Of a stretch of 64,000 nucleotides of DNA, positions 14,644 to 22,682 are shown one piece after another; position 1 is the stretch's first letter, and the number at the start of each line of letters is the position of its first letter. Origin of the DNA: Streptococcus urinalis 2285-97 (GTDB taxonomy: Bacteria > Bacillota > Bacilli > Lactobacillales > Streptococcaceae); NCBI RefSeq assembly GCF_000188055.2, contig NZ_AEUZ02000001.1, positions 758,001-822,000 on the forward strand, in the 5' to 3' direction. The notes beneath the pieces were generated by a model. That model was not told the origin of the DNA, did no database searches, and worked only from the letters and a program-made list of their open reading frames with translations. A program made the translations under genes and the position numbers.

Positions 14644-14715
14644 TGGTTTGAAGTGAGTGAGGGGGCACGCTGGACTTTTAATCCAGAAGCGCGGGTTCGA
14701 ATCCCGCCGAACCAT
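14644..14715 (+). tRNA. tRNA-Lys(TTT)-like phage tRNA
   Basis: 72-nt cloverleaf: acceptor TGGTTTG/CGAACCA, anticodon arm CTGGA-CTTTTAA-TCCAG (anticodon TTT), T arm GCGGG-TTCGAAT-CCCGC, discriminator T, CCA not encoded. The D arm is poor (GTG/CAC only) and position 8 is A, so it may be degenerate. The rest of the TerS-TerL gap (14494-14643) has hairpins (GATAGGC/GCCTATC at about 14580-14605) but no gene. Confidence 0.6.
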
Positions 14716-14775
14716 TTTAAAAGTGATGTTTAAAATTTTATCTTTAGGAGGTGAGGGAACATAACTAAAATTGAT

Positions 14776-16638
14776 TTGACAAAAACAAAAGACGTAATCG
14801 GTGCTTATAAAAGTATTGATTTTTCTTTTGTCCAAAAAAAATACAAAGACGCAGGGACGCAATATTGTTTTGATGTATTAGACGAAAGAATAGTGACTGG
14901 ATACTATATCAAGTTAGCTTGTTTCCGACACCTCCGAGACTTACAAAGGCAAGGTCAAGAGGATTTCCCTTATGTGTATTCTATTGACGCATTCAATCGC
15001 TTTTTAAAATTCTTGTCGTTGGTGCCTAACGTTGATGATTTAAGCCAAAAGCTAAAACCTATGAATTGGCAGTTGTTTATATTCAGCCAGCTCTTCGCAT
15101 GGTTAGACTTAGACGGGTTGCCTAGATACGTAAACATCATTCTTTCAATGGCGCGCGCACAAGGTAAAACAATGATAGCGGGGATTAGCCTTAACTATTC
15201 TTTCTTGATTGAGACTATTGGGCTAAGTAACCAAGATTTCTTGGTGAGTTCCTTGAACTTTGAACAGACAATGAAGCTCTATACGTATGTTAAGTCTATG
15301 ATGTCTCGCATTATTGAAAATGAACCATTTAAGTCGTTGGCTACCGAAATAGGCTTACAGCTTTATACTAGAGAAATAAAAGCAACCGCAGACAGCAATA
15401 GCATTCAAACCATTTCTTTTGAATCTGGGAAATTCGATAGTAAGCACTTTAAACTTGCGGTGGCTGATGAGGTCGGAGAGCTTCGCAGCGATGAGGGAAT
15501 ATCCAAAATAACTTCTGGGCAAGTCAATACAGAGGGGTCACGCTTTATTGAAATATCTACAGCGTATCAAGTGCCTAACGTACCTTTCCACAAAGAGCAG
15601 AAGAAACTCATTGAAATTATGGAGCGGGACTTTGACCGCGCAGGAGACGACCAGCTTTGCTTGATTTGGTCGCAGGATAGTCTAGAAGAAACATTCCAAC
15701 CTGAAACTTGGTCGAAAAGCAATCCGCTTTTGAATCACCCAGAATTAAAAGACAGCCTTATGAAAGGATTACTTTCTGAACGTGACAAGAAAATGCTTAT
15801 GAGTAAATTAGCAGATTTCCAAGTCAAGAATATGAATTGCTGGTTAAATGCTGATTCTAATAGCTTCTTAGATTTGAAAGATATAGAAAATGCGGTTATC
15901 CCTGAATTTGATATACGTGGTAAACGTGTCTATGTTGGTCTTGACGCTTCAATGTTTAGCGATAACACGGCAATTGGCTTTGTATATCCATATTTAGGAG
16001 AAGATGGTAGCCAAAAATGGCATATTGAGCAACACAGTTTCATTCCTTGGCAACAAGCGGGGTCGCTTGAAGCTAAAATGGAGCAGGATGGAGTGAATTA
16101 CCGTGATTTAGAACAGAAAGGTTACTGTACCATCACAAGCCATCCGCAGGGGCTTATCAATCCCGAGGAAGTTTATAGCTGGTTTTTAGATTATGTTGAA
16201 GACAATGCACTTGACGTTGTCTTTTTTGGTTATGACGCTATGGGGGTATCTAAAATAATCAAAGCGTTAGAATCTAATACAAGTTTCCCTTTGATGCCAA
16301 TTAGACAGCGTACCAGTGAATTAAAAGACCCTACTAAATTCCTTCAAACGCTATTTATCGAAGGCAATATTACACGCCTTGATGACGAAATCATGCGTAA
16401 AGCCTTGATAAATGCCGTTATCAAAGAGGACAACATCGGTATTCAAGTAGATAAAATGAAGTCAACGTATAAAATTGATGTAGTAGATGCGCTTATAGAT
16501 GGTTTTTACGATGGGATGTATGCATTTGAAGACTATGCAATTACGAATAATCCCACATGGAAAGTAGAACATATGTCACAGGAAGCTGTTTTAAACTGGC
16601 TACAAAATCCTGATAGTGGCATGCTAGATGAATATTAG
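14776..16638 (+). CDS. terL: Terminase large subunit
   Basis: 620 aa from the TTG at 14776. ATPase: Walker A MARAQGKT (125-132), Walker B LAVADE (227-232). RNase-H-like nuclease: VYVGLDASMFSDNTAIG with Asp390, later DVVDALIDGFYDGM. It drives and cuts DNA during packaging. The TTG is 22 nt from the strong AGGAGGTGA, while an in-frame ATA at 14761 has ideal spacing, so five extra N-terminal residues (ITKID) may be translated. Confidence 0.93.
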   Translation: MTKTKDVIGAYKSIDFSFVQKKYKDAGTQYCFDVLDERIVTGYYIKLACFRHLRDLQRQGQEDFPYVYSIDAFNRFLKFLSLVPNVDDLSQKLKPMNWQLFIFSQLFAWLDLDGLPRYVNIILSMARAQGKTMIAGISLNYSFLIETIGLSNQDFLVSSLNFEQTMKLYTYVKSMMSRIIENEPFKSLATEIGLQLYTREIKATADSNSIQTISFESGKFDSKHFKLAVADEVGELRSDEGISKITSGQVNTEGSRFIEISTAYQVPNVPFHKEQKKLIEIMERDFDRAGDDQLCLIWSQDSLEETFQPETWSKSNPLLNHPELKDSLMKGLLSERDKKMLMSKLADFQVKNMNCWLNADSNSFLDLKDIENAVIPEFDIRGKRVYVGLDASMFSDNTAIGFVYPYLGEDGSQKWHIEQHSFIPWQQAGSLEAKMEQDGVNYRDLEQKGYCTITSHPQGLINPEEVYSWFLDYVEDNALDVVFFGYDAMGVSKIIKALESNTSFPLMPIRQRTSELKDPTKFLQTLFIEGNITRLDDEIMRKALINAVIKEDNIGIQVDKMKSTYKIDVVDALIDGFYDGMYAFEDYAITNNPTWKVEHMSQEAVLNWLQNPDSGMLDEY

Positions 16639-16651
16639 AGGTATAAAAGAT

Positions 16652-16849
16652 ATGATTGTAAAATTTTTTAAAGTAATTTGGGCAATTTTTGACATTATTA
16701 TGTTTGTTTTGGCAGCAGTTACAGTTAATTTAACCACATATTATCAACAGCATATTGCATTTGGTATTAGTATGACAATTACTTTTATTTTAGCTGGTTT
16801 AATTAGTGAATTATTATCTGGGAAAAATATTAATAAATTGCCTGAATAG
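16652..16849 (+). CDS. DUF1056-like small membrane protein
   Basis: 65 aa with two hydrophobic helices (about residues 8-25 and 35-56). Start chosen at the ATG after AGAGG; an ATG at 16628 inside the terL end would extend it by eight residues. Length, composition and position between terL and portal match DUF1056 proteins of streptococcal phages, once called putative head-tail joining; true function unknown. Confidence 0.65.
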   Translation: MIVKFFKVIWAIFDIIMFVLAAVTVNLTTYYQQHIAFGISMTITFILAGLISELLSGKNINKLPE

Positions 16850-16863
16850 AAGGGGGAAATAGT

Positions 16864-18033
16864 GTGCCAGTTTTTAGTTTTATAAATCAAATAACTGAAG
16901 ATCCACCAAAATTAGATGGAGAATTCTTTAATATAGATGACTATAACTTTCTAAAGCCTAATCTTAGTGGGAATGAGTGGGTGTCTGCTAGTGCAGCTTT
17001 AAAAAACTCTGATTTATTTTCGATTATTAATCAGTTATCAAATGATTTAGCAACAGTTAAGTTAACTGCATCGAAAAAGCAATTTCAAGGAATTATTGAT
17101 AATCCTACTAATACGGCAAATCAATTTGGTTTCTATCAGTCAATATTTGCACAGCTATTATTAGGTGGAGAAGCCTTTGCCTATCGATGGAGAAATAACA
17201 ATGGTCGAGACATTAAATGGGAATATTTACGACCATCACAAATATCATTTAATCCACTAGATTATGAAAATGGGCTTTATTACAATATTTCGTTTGATAA
17301 TCCAAAAACAAAGCCAAAGATTCATGTCCCACAAAATGATGTATTACATTTCCGATTACTTTCTGTTGATGGTGGTAAATCTAGCGTTAGTCCGCTGATG
17401 TCACTAAGTCGTGAGCTTAATATTCAAAAGGCAAGTGATCACCTAACACTAAATTCACTAAAAAATGCATTAAATGCAAATGGTATCTTGAAAATAAAGG
17501 GTGGAGGACTATTAGATTTTAGAACTAAACAATCACGTGCTAGACAAGCCATGAAGCAAATGAATGGTGGCCCTCTAGTTTTAGATGATTTAGAGGACTT
17601 TAAACCTTTAGAAATTAAATCTAACGTGGCACAGCTACTTAATCAAGCAGATTGGACCACAGGACAATTTGCAAAAGTCTATGGTATTCCAGAGAATGTA
17701 GTAGGAGGACAAGGAGATCAACAATCATCACTTGAAATGAGTTCTAATATTTATGCTAAGGCTGTCGCAAGGTACTTACGGCCAGTTATCAGCGAATTGT
17801 TACATAAATTAAATTGTGATATTGATACTGATTTATTTCCAGCTGTAGATCCTACAGGTTCAAATTACATAAAGCGAGTTAATGAACTTGTTAAGAATGG
17901 TGTTGTTGCGCAAAATCAAGGTCTATACATGCTACAACAAGCAGAAATTGTTCCAAAAGAATTACCACAAGGCAGAAATGATAATAATCATAATAAGTTT
18001 ATGAAAGGAGGTGATGATAATGGGAAAGATTGA
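16864..18033 (+). CDS. Portal protein, HK97 family
   Basis: 389 aa from a GTG (AAGGGGG upstream). Typical phage portal family blocks: SDLFSIINQLSNDLATVKLT, QLLLGGEAFAYRWRNNNGRD, NDVLHFRL, and YGIPENVVGGQGDQQSSLEM near residues 277-296. It forms the dodecameric DNA-entry ring of the capsid. Overlaps the protease gene. Confidence 0.92.
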   Translation: MPVFSFINQITEDPPKLDGEFFNIDDYNFLKPNLSGNEWVSASAALKNSDLFSIINQLSNDLATVKLTASKKQFQGIIDNPTNTANQFGFYQSIFAQLLLGGEAFAYRWRNNNGRDIKWEYLRPSQISFNPLDYENGLYYNISFDNPKTKPKIHVPQNDVLHFRLLSVDGGKSSVSPLMSLSRELNIQKASDHLTLNSLKNALNANGILKIKGGGLLDFRTKQSRARQAMKQMNGGPLVLDDLEDFKPLEIKSNVAQLLNQADWTTGQFAKVYGIPENVVGGQGDQQSSLEMSSNIYAKAVARYLRPVISELLHKLNCDIDTDLFPAVDPTGSNYIKRVNELVKNGVVAQNQGLYMLQQAEIVPKELPQGRNDNNHNKFMKGGDDNGKD

Positions 18034-18712
18034 TGTGAAAGGTGATATTGTCTCAAATGATGTTGGTGAATTTTATGATTGGTTTGGGATGTCTAGTACT
18101 TATCCTAAAAAGATTCAGCAAGCAATTGAAAATGATGAAGATGATGAAATCATATTAGATGTAGCGTCAAATGGCGGAGATGTGTTTGCTGCTAGTGAAA
18201 TCTATACAATGCTGAAAAGCTCTAAGAAAAATATTGTTGTTAATATTCAAGGTTTAGCAGCTTCAGCAGCTAGTGTTATTTCTATGGCTGGTAATACGGT
18301 TAGAATGAGTCCTACTGCCCATATCATGATTCATAAAGCTTCAACTATTTCCGCTGGGAATAGTGATAATTTTGAACATGAATCAATGATTTTAAATAGT
18401 ATTGATGAATCAATTGCTAGTGCATATGAAATGAAAACTGGAATGGCACAAACAGATCTATTACATTTAATGTCTCAAGAAACATGGTTAAATGCTAAGA
18501 ATGCATTAGATAAAGGCTTTATAGATGAAATTATGTTTCTAGATGAGAAAGATAGTACTCATACTTTTGAGAATACTACGCATGTTTTACCAACTAAAGC
18601 AGCACTTAATAAATTTAAAAATATAATCGCAAAAGATAAATTAAATAAACATTCAAGCCAGCCTACTAACTCATTAAGAGATCGTAAACTGGCTATTTTA
18701 CTTGAAAAATAA
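18020..18712 (+). CDS. ClpP-type prohead protease (S14)
   Basis: 230 aa from the ATG at 18020, with AAGGAGGTGAT just upstream; earlier in-frame starts overlap that RBS. ClpP fold signatures: DVASNGGDVFAASEIY, nucleophile Ser82 in GLAASAASVISMAG, catalytic His105 in HIMIHKAS. It matures the capsid by removing the scaffold part of the major capsid protein. Order portal-protease-capsid is standard. Confidence 0.92.
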   Translation: MGKIDVKGDIVSNDVGEFYDWFGMSSTYPKKIQQAIENDEDDEIILDVASNGGDVFAASEIYTMLKSSKKNIVVNIQGLAASAASVISMAGNTVRMSPTAHIMIHKASTISAGNSDNFEHESMILNSIDESIASAYEMKTGMAQTDLLHLMSQETWLNAKNALDKGFIDEIMFLDEKDSTHTFENTTHVLPTKAALNKFKNIIAKDKLNKHSSQPTNSLRDRKLAILLEK

Positions 18713-18724
18713 GAGAGGATTAAT

Positions 18725-19945
18725 ATGAAAACATCAAATGAACTACATGACCTTTGGATTGCTGAAGGAGATAAAGTAGAAAATATGAATGAAAAGTTGA
18801 ATGCAGCTCTTCTAGACGATTCTGTATCTGCTGAAGAATTGCAAGAAATTAAAAATGCGCGTGATACAGCAAAAACTCGTCGTGATATGTTTAAGGAGCA
18901 ATATGTAGAGGCTCGAGCTTCAGAAGTTGTAGAAATGAAAGAAAAACCAACTCTAACAGAAGAAGAAACAACTTTAAAAAATACCTTTATTTCTAATTTT
19001 AAAAATATGATTAAAGGGAAACCTTTTTCAAATGCTTCAAGTCCAGCAACACCACATCTTGTATCATCAGGTGAAGCAGATGATACAGAAGGAAATGGAG
19101 GACTTACAATTCCTAAAGATATCCGTACTGCTATTATGGAATTGACACGTCAGTTTGAAAATCTTCAAAGCTTAGTAACTGTTGAAAATACATCAGTCAA
19201 AGAAGGTTCTCGTAATATTAATTCTATTACAACAATTACACCTCTTGTTAAACTAAATGATGAAGACACAGATATTACAGAATTAGAAGGTCCTAAACTT
19301 CATATTGTTAAATATCTTATTGCTGACTACGCGGGTATCTTAACAGTGACAAATAATCTATTGTCTGACTCTGCTGAAAACATTTTAGCCTGGTTAACTA
19401 ATGAAATTGCTAAAAAGGTAGTTGTCACTCGTAATACAGCTATTTTAGCATCTTTTGGAAAAACTCCAAGAAAGCCAAATGTGACAAAATTTGATGATAT
19501 TAAAGATGTTTTTTATAGTCTTGATCCAGCGCTTCGACCAAATGGAATGTGGATTACAAATACTTCAGGAATTAGAATTCTTGCAAAAGTAAAAAATGCT
19601 AATGGTGATTATTTACTTCAAAAAGATGTTACACGTCCAGATACATACTTAATGGAAGGTAAAATTATTAAAGAAATTAATGATGTACAATTACCAGATA
19701 CAGCAACTAGCACTCATCCATTATACTTTGGTGATACAAAAGCTTATGCAACTTTATTCGATCGTCAAAATATGTCACTTGCAACTTCTACTGAAGCTGG
19801 TAATGCTTTCTATCGTAATCAAACAAAACTTCGTGTTATTGATCGCTTTGATGTTCAAGTAGTAGATAAAGATGCTTTAGTTGCTGCATCATTTAAAGCT
19901 GTAGCAGATCAAGAAGGTAACGTAAAAGCAACTACAGCTGGATAA
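18725..19945 (+). CDS. Major capsid protein, HK97 gp5 family
   Basis: 406 aa. N-terminal about 100 residues are a charged coiled coil (delta domain/scaffold) likely removed by the ClpP-type protease; the capsid fold follows from roughly residue 118 (SGEADDTEGNGGLTIPKDIR). Middle block VKYLIADYAGILTVTNNLLS and C-terminal VIDRFDVQVVDKDALVAASF match the family. Forms the icosahedral shell. Confidence 0.92.
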   Translation: MKTSNELHDLWIAEGDKVENMNEKLNAALLDDSVSAEELQEIKNARDTAKTRRDMFKEQYVEARASEVVEMKEKPTLTEEETTLKNTFISNFKNMIKGKPFSNASSPATPHLVSSGEADDTEGNGGLTIPKDIRTAIMELTRQFENLQSLVTVENTSVKEGSRNINSITTITPLVKLNDEDTDITELEGPKLHIVKYLIADYAGILTVTNNLLSDSAENILAWLTNEIAKKVVVTRNTAILASFGKTPRKPNVTKFDDIKDVFYSLDPALRPNGMWITNTSGIRILAKVKNANGDYLLQKDVTRPDTYLMEGKIIKEINDVQLPDTATSTHPLYFGDTKAYATLFDRQNMSLATSTEAGNAFYRNQTKLRVIDRFDVQVVDKDALVAASFKAVADQEGNVKATTAG

Positions 19946-19962
19946 AAAAAGGGGGGTAAATA

Positions 19963-20277
19963 ATGACCGTTGAAAAGGATGATGTCATATTGACTTTAAA
20001 TTTGGATGAAAGTGATGATATTGAGCTAATCCCAAACTATATTAAATCTGCAGAAATTTTTATAAAAAATGCTGTTGGAGGGGATGATAAGTTTTATAGT
20101 AAAGAAAATGTGACTTACCTTTATGATACGGCTGTACTATCCTTAGCAAGCACATACTATACCTATAGGATTGCTTTGTCAGATACAACTACTTATCCTA
20201 TTGATCTGACTGTAAACAGTATTATTGGTCAATTACGAGGATTGTATTCTATATATAGTGAAGGGGAGATTAATTAA
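19963..20277 (+). CDS. Head-tail connector, gp6-like
   Basis: 104 aa helical protein with the pattern LIPNYIKSAEIFIKNAVGGD and a C-terminal SIIGQLRGLY, matching the phage gp6-like/DNA-packaging connector family. Adaptor ring bound to the portal. GGGGGG before ATG; overlaps the next gene by one nt. Confidence 0.85.
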   Translation: MTVEKDDVILTLNLDESDDIELIPNYIKSAEIFIKNAVGGDDKFYSKENVTYLYDTAVLSLASTYYTYRIALSDTTTYPIDLTVNSIIGQLRGLYSIYSEGEIN

Positions 20278-20630
20278 TGACAAAGAGATATTCTCCAACA
20301 GATTTCAGACTAAAGGCAGACTTTGGTTCTTATGAATCATCAACTAATCCTTACACAGGAATTAGCATGCCAAGTTTCTTAAAGCAGTTTACTCTACACT
20401 ATAAACCACATACACGAACTTTAAATCAGGAATATCTAGCCATTTCAGCTGGTGAGATTGAAACAAGAGTAATTGTAATTAGACATAATGTAAAAGTCAT
20501 AGAAGGGCAAGTTGTTGATTTAAACGGGACATTATACGATATTATTAAGATTAGTCCAAATGAGAATTTTGGTTTTAATAAATACGACTTTTTAACTTTG
20601 AAAAGATCGAAGAAAGTAGGCCATAGCTAA
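20277..20630 (+). CDS. Head closure protein (head-tail joining)
   Basis: 117 aa, beta-rich. Family features of phage head-tail adaptors: RVIVIRHNVKVIEGQVVDLN followed by YDIIKISPNENFG. Position between gp6-like connector and HK97-gp10-like protein supports the assignment. Confidence 0.8.
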   Translation: MTKRYSPTDFRLKADFGSYESSTNPYTGISMPSFLKQFTLHYKPHTRTLNQEYLAISAGEIETRVIVIRHNVKVIEGQVVDLNGTLYDIIKISPNENFGFNKYDFLTLKRSKKVGHS

Positions 20631-21052
20631 TGGTTGGTTTAGATGAAGCCTTAAAAGAATGGCTTGAATCAGTATCAAATTTTAGTAGTTTATCTATTAC
20701 TGAACAATCTAAAATCACAAAGGCTGGAGCTGAAGTTTTTAAAAATGAGCTTGCAAAAGTGACTAAAGAAAAGCACTATTCAAGTCATAAAGATCCGATT
20801 TACGGCCATATGGCTGATAGTCTGGCTATCCAGAAAACAAGTGTGGATGGTACTAAAAATGGGAAATCAACTGTTGGTTGGGAAAATAAATACCATGCTC
20901 AAAATGCAAGAAGATTAAACGATGGTACTAAAAAATATACAGCTGATCATTTTGTTACAAATGTTCAAAATGATAAATCGGTCCAAAAAAAGGTAGTTTT
21001 AGCTGAAAAAGAAGAATATGAAAAAATTTTGAGAAAGAAAGGTGCTGAATAA
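20630..21052 (+). CDS. HK97-gp10-like tail-completion protein
   Basis: 140 aa. N-terminal helix-rich LDEALKEWLESVSNF and C-terminal GWENKYHAQNARRLNDGTKK with the A-R-x-L-N-D-G-T-x-x-x-x-x-x-F motif of gp10-like neck proteins. Joins head and tail. Overlaps neighbours by one nt each. Confidence 0.85.
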   Translation: MVGLDEALKEWLESVSNFSSLSITEQSKITKAGAEVFKNELAKVTKEKHYSSHKDPIYGHMADSLAIQKTSVDGTKNGKSTVGWENKYHAQNARRLNDGTKKYTADHFVTNVQNDKSVQKKVVLAEKEEYEKILRKKGAE

Positions 21053-21423
21053 TGTTAGCAACAATAGCATTGAAGAATTTACTTTTAGGTAAAGAATTTA
21101 GTGAAATAAGCGAAGTTTATGTAAACAACTTACCAAAAGAAATTCAAGAAAATACAGATAAGACAGTAATGTTGCTAAGAGAAGCGGACACCTCTATTGA
21201 TTTATTTGGAAATGATACTTTTTTTGGAAAAAATTATCAAATTGAAGTTCAGATTTTTTATAAATTGAATATTAATTTTGATTTAGAAGACTTTGAGACA
21301 AAACTGATGAAATTTCTTGTTTCGGAACACTATAACATCACAGATATAAGAGAACACTCAATAGACCCCGATACATTACAGATGACGGCGGTCTTTTATG
21401 TTGCATATAAAAAAATAATTTAA
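21052..21423 (+). CDS. DUF806-family tail terminator-like protein
   Basis: 123 aa matching DUF806 proteins of streptococcal and lactococcal phages (VYVNNLPKEIQENTDKTVML, KNYQIEVQIFYKLN). By position and size it probably terminates the tail tube. Confidence in the precise role is moderate. Confidence 0.8.
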   Translation: MLATIALKNLLLGKEFSEISEVYVNNLPKEIQENTDKTVMLLREADTSIDLFGNDTFFGKNYQIEVQIFYKLNINFDLEDFETKLMKFLVSEHYNITDIREHSIDPDTLQMTAVFYVAYKKII

Positions 21424-21434
21424 AGGAGAAAAAT

Positions 21435-22046
21435 ATGGCAATTGTTGGTCTAAAAATGGTTACACTAGCATTAGTTGACCCTAAAACACAGAAATTACTT
21501 AAAGGAGAAGAAGGTTTATCCACTGGTGGAATTATTGAAGTTGATAGTACAATGTTAGGTACTAAAACAGCAAATATTTCAAATTTGGAAGGAACAGCTA
21601 CAAAAATATCAGGAAATAATGTTGTTCAAGATGTTATAGTTGCACCAGGTTCTCCTGCTGTAGCTCTTGATTTTAATAACCTTGATTTTGAAATCAAGCA
21701 AAAATTATTAGGCTTTAGTTCTGATAAAAAAGGCGGATACGTATTGACTAAAGACAAGCCACATGTTGCAATGCTTGTAGAGTCAGAGACATTAGATCGT
21801 AAGAATTCTGTTTATTTTGGTTTTGCGAATGGTATTATGCAAGAGTCAACACAAAATGTAGGTACTGATACAGATACTGCTCAAACTCGTCAAGATGATA
21901 ATATTACCTACAATGCATTATCATCAATTTCCTTTGGTGGAGAACCTATTAAGAAATACTTTTCAGGGGCTAATTCTTTTGATAAATCAAGTATGCTTAA
22001 AGAAGTATTTGGTGGTTATGCAGCAACTGCAAATCAAGCTCAATAA
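21435..22046 (+). CDS. Major tail protein, phi13/TP901-1 family
   Basis: 203 aa. Starts MAIVGLKMVTLALVDPKTQK, the usual pattern for major tail tube proteins of this group, with LDFNNLDFEIKQKLLGF in the middle. Forms the tail tube. Own strong RBS (AAAGGAGAA) and followed by an intrinsic terminator, which helps give high levels. Confidence 0.9.
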   Translation: MAIVGLKMVTLALVDPKTQKLLKGEEGLSTGGIIEVDSTMLGTKTANISNLEGTATKISGNNVVQDVIVAPGSPAVALDFNNLDFEIKQKLLGFSSDKKGGYVLTKDKPHVAMLVESETLDRKNSVYFGFANGIMQESTQNVGTDTDTAQTRQDDNITYNALSSISFGGEPIKKYFSGANSFDKSSMLKEVFGGYAATANQAQ

Positions 22047-22052
22047 CTTTTT

Positions 22053-22080
22053 GGTCGCATTTAATGTGGCCTTTTTATTT
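22053..22080 (+). terminator. Terminator after the major tail protein
   Basis: GGTCGCAT/ATGTGGCC, 8-bp stem with TTA loop, then TTTTTATTTTT. Partial termination here would set the excess of tube protein over the downstream tail proteins. Confidence 0.75.
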
Positions 22081-22107
22081 TTATATTTAGTATAAGGAGA
22101 ATGAATA

Positions 22108-22476
22108 GTGGAAATCAAAACAATTAAAATTCCTGAAATAGATAAGAAACCCTTTCAAGTATTGACAAGTAATCGTAATGTCATGAGAATGCATAAATAT
22201 CAATTAGCTGTTTTAAAAGCAAGTGATGGTATTGATGAAGAAGATACTATTGCACAAGCTGATGCTAGTTATCATGTTTTAAATGAAATGCTTAGTTTTA
22301 TCAGATCAATTTTAAATTTAGATGATAAAGCATATGAAAAGTTACTTGATATTGATTATTCAAGAACACAAGAAATTTCAGAAAAACTTGTTGGTTATAT
22401 GTATGGTTTAACAGATAAGCAATTAGAAGAGGCATCAGGTATTGATGACCCAAAAAAAGAAGTAAAAGAAGCATAG
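22108..22476 (+). CDS. Tail assembly chaperone (gpG-like)
   Basis: 122 aa from GTG (AAGGAGA upstream). Length, charge and place between tail tube and tape measure match gpG-type chaperones. Near its end the 0-frame codons CCA AAA AAA GAA hold an A7 slippery tract (22452-22458); slipping back one base bypasses the TAG at 22474 and continues in the next frame. Confidence 0.85.
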   Translation: MEIKTIKIPEIDKKPFQVLTSNRNVMRMHKYQLAVLKASDGIDEEDTIAQADASYHVLNEMLSFIRSILNLDDKAYEKLLDIDYSRTQEISEKLVGYMYGLTDKQLEEASGIDDPKKEVKEA

Positions 22477-22658
22477 GCGAGCAAATTTTTGATATTGAAA
22501 ATAGAATTGAGGATCTAAAAATTATTGCTAAGCAATCTTTGATTAATTTTGGTTGGACATTAGATGAATATAATAATACAGATTATTATGAACTGTTGAC
22601 AATATTAAAAGCTAAGGAAGTGGACGAAAGAGAAAGCGATCCAATGTCTCTTCTGTAA
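22458..22658 (+). CDS. Tail assembly chaperone T-extension (made by -1 frameshift)
   Basis: Open frame in -1 relative to the gpG-like gene, with no start codon and no RBS of its own, running from the A-tract to TAA at 22656. It encodes about 66 residues after the slip, including LINFGWTLDEYNNTDYYELL, the helical pattern of gpT domains. The gpG-T fusion binds tape measure during tail assembly. Frameshifting is inferred, not shown. Confidence 0.75.
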   Translation, partial: RSKRSIGEQIFDIENRIEDLKIIAKQSLINFGWTLDEYNNTDYYELLTILKAKEVDERESDPMSLL

Positions 22659-22682
22659 TTTCAAGGAAAGGAGGAAATTATT

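Noticed and set aside
14548..14862. 104-aa minus-strand frame over the tRNA-like gene
   Set aside because: It crosses the tRNA cloverleaf and the terL start; no RBS and no plausible product.
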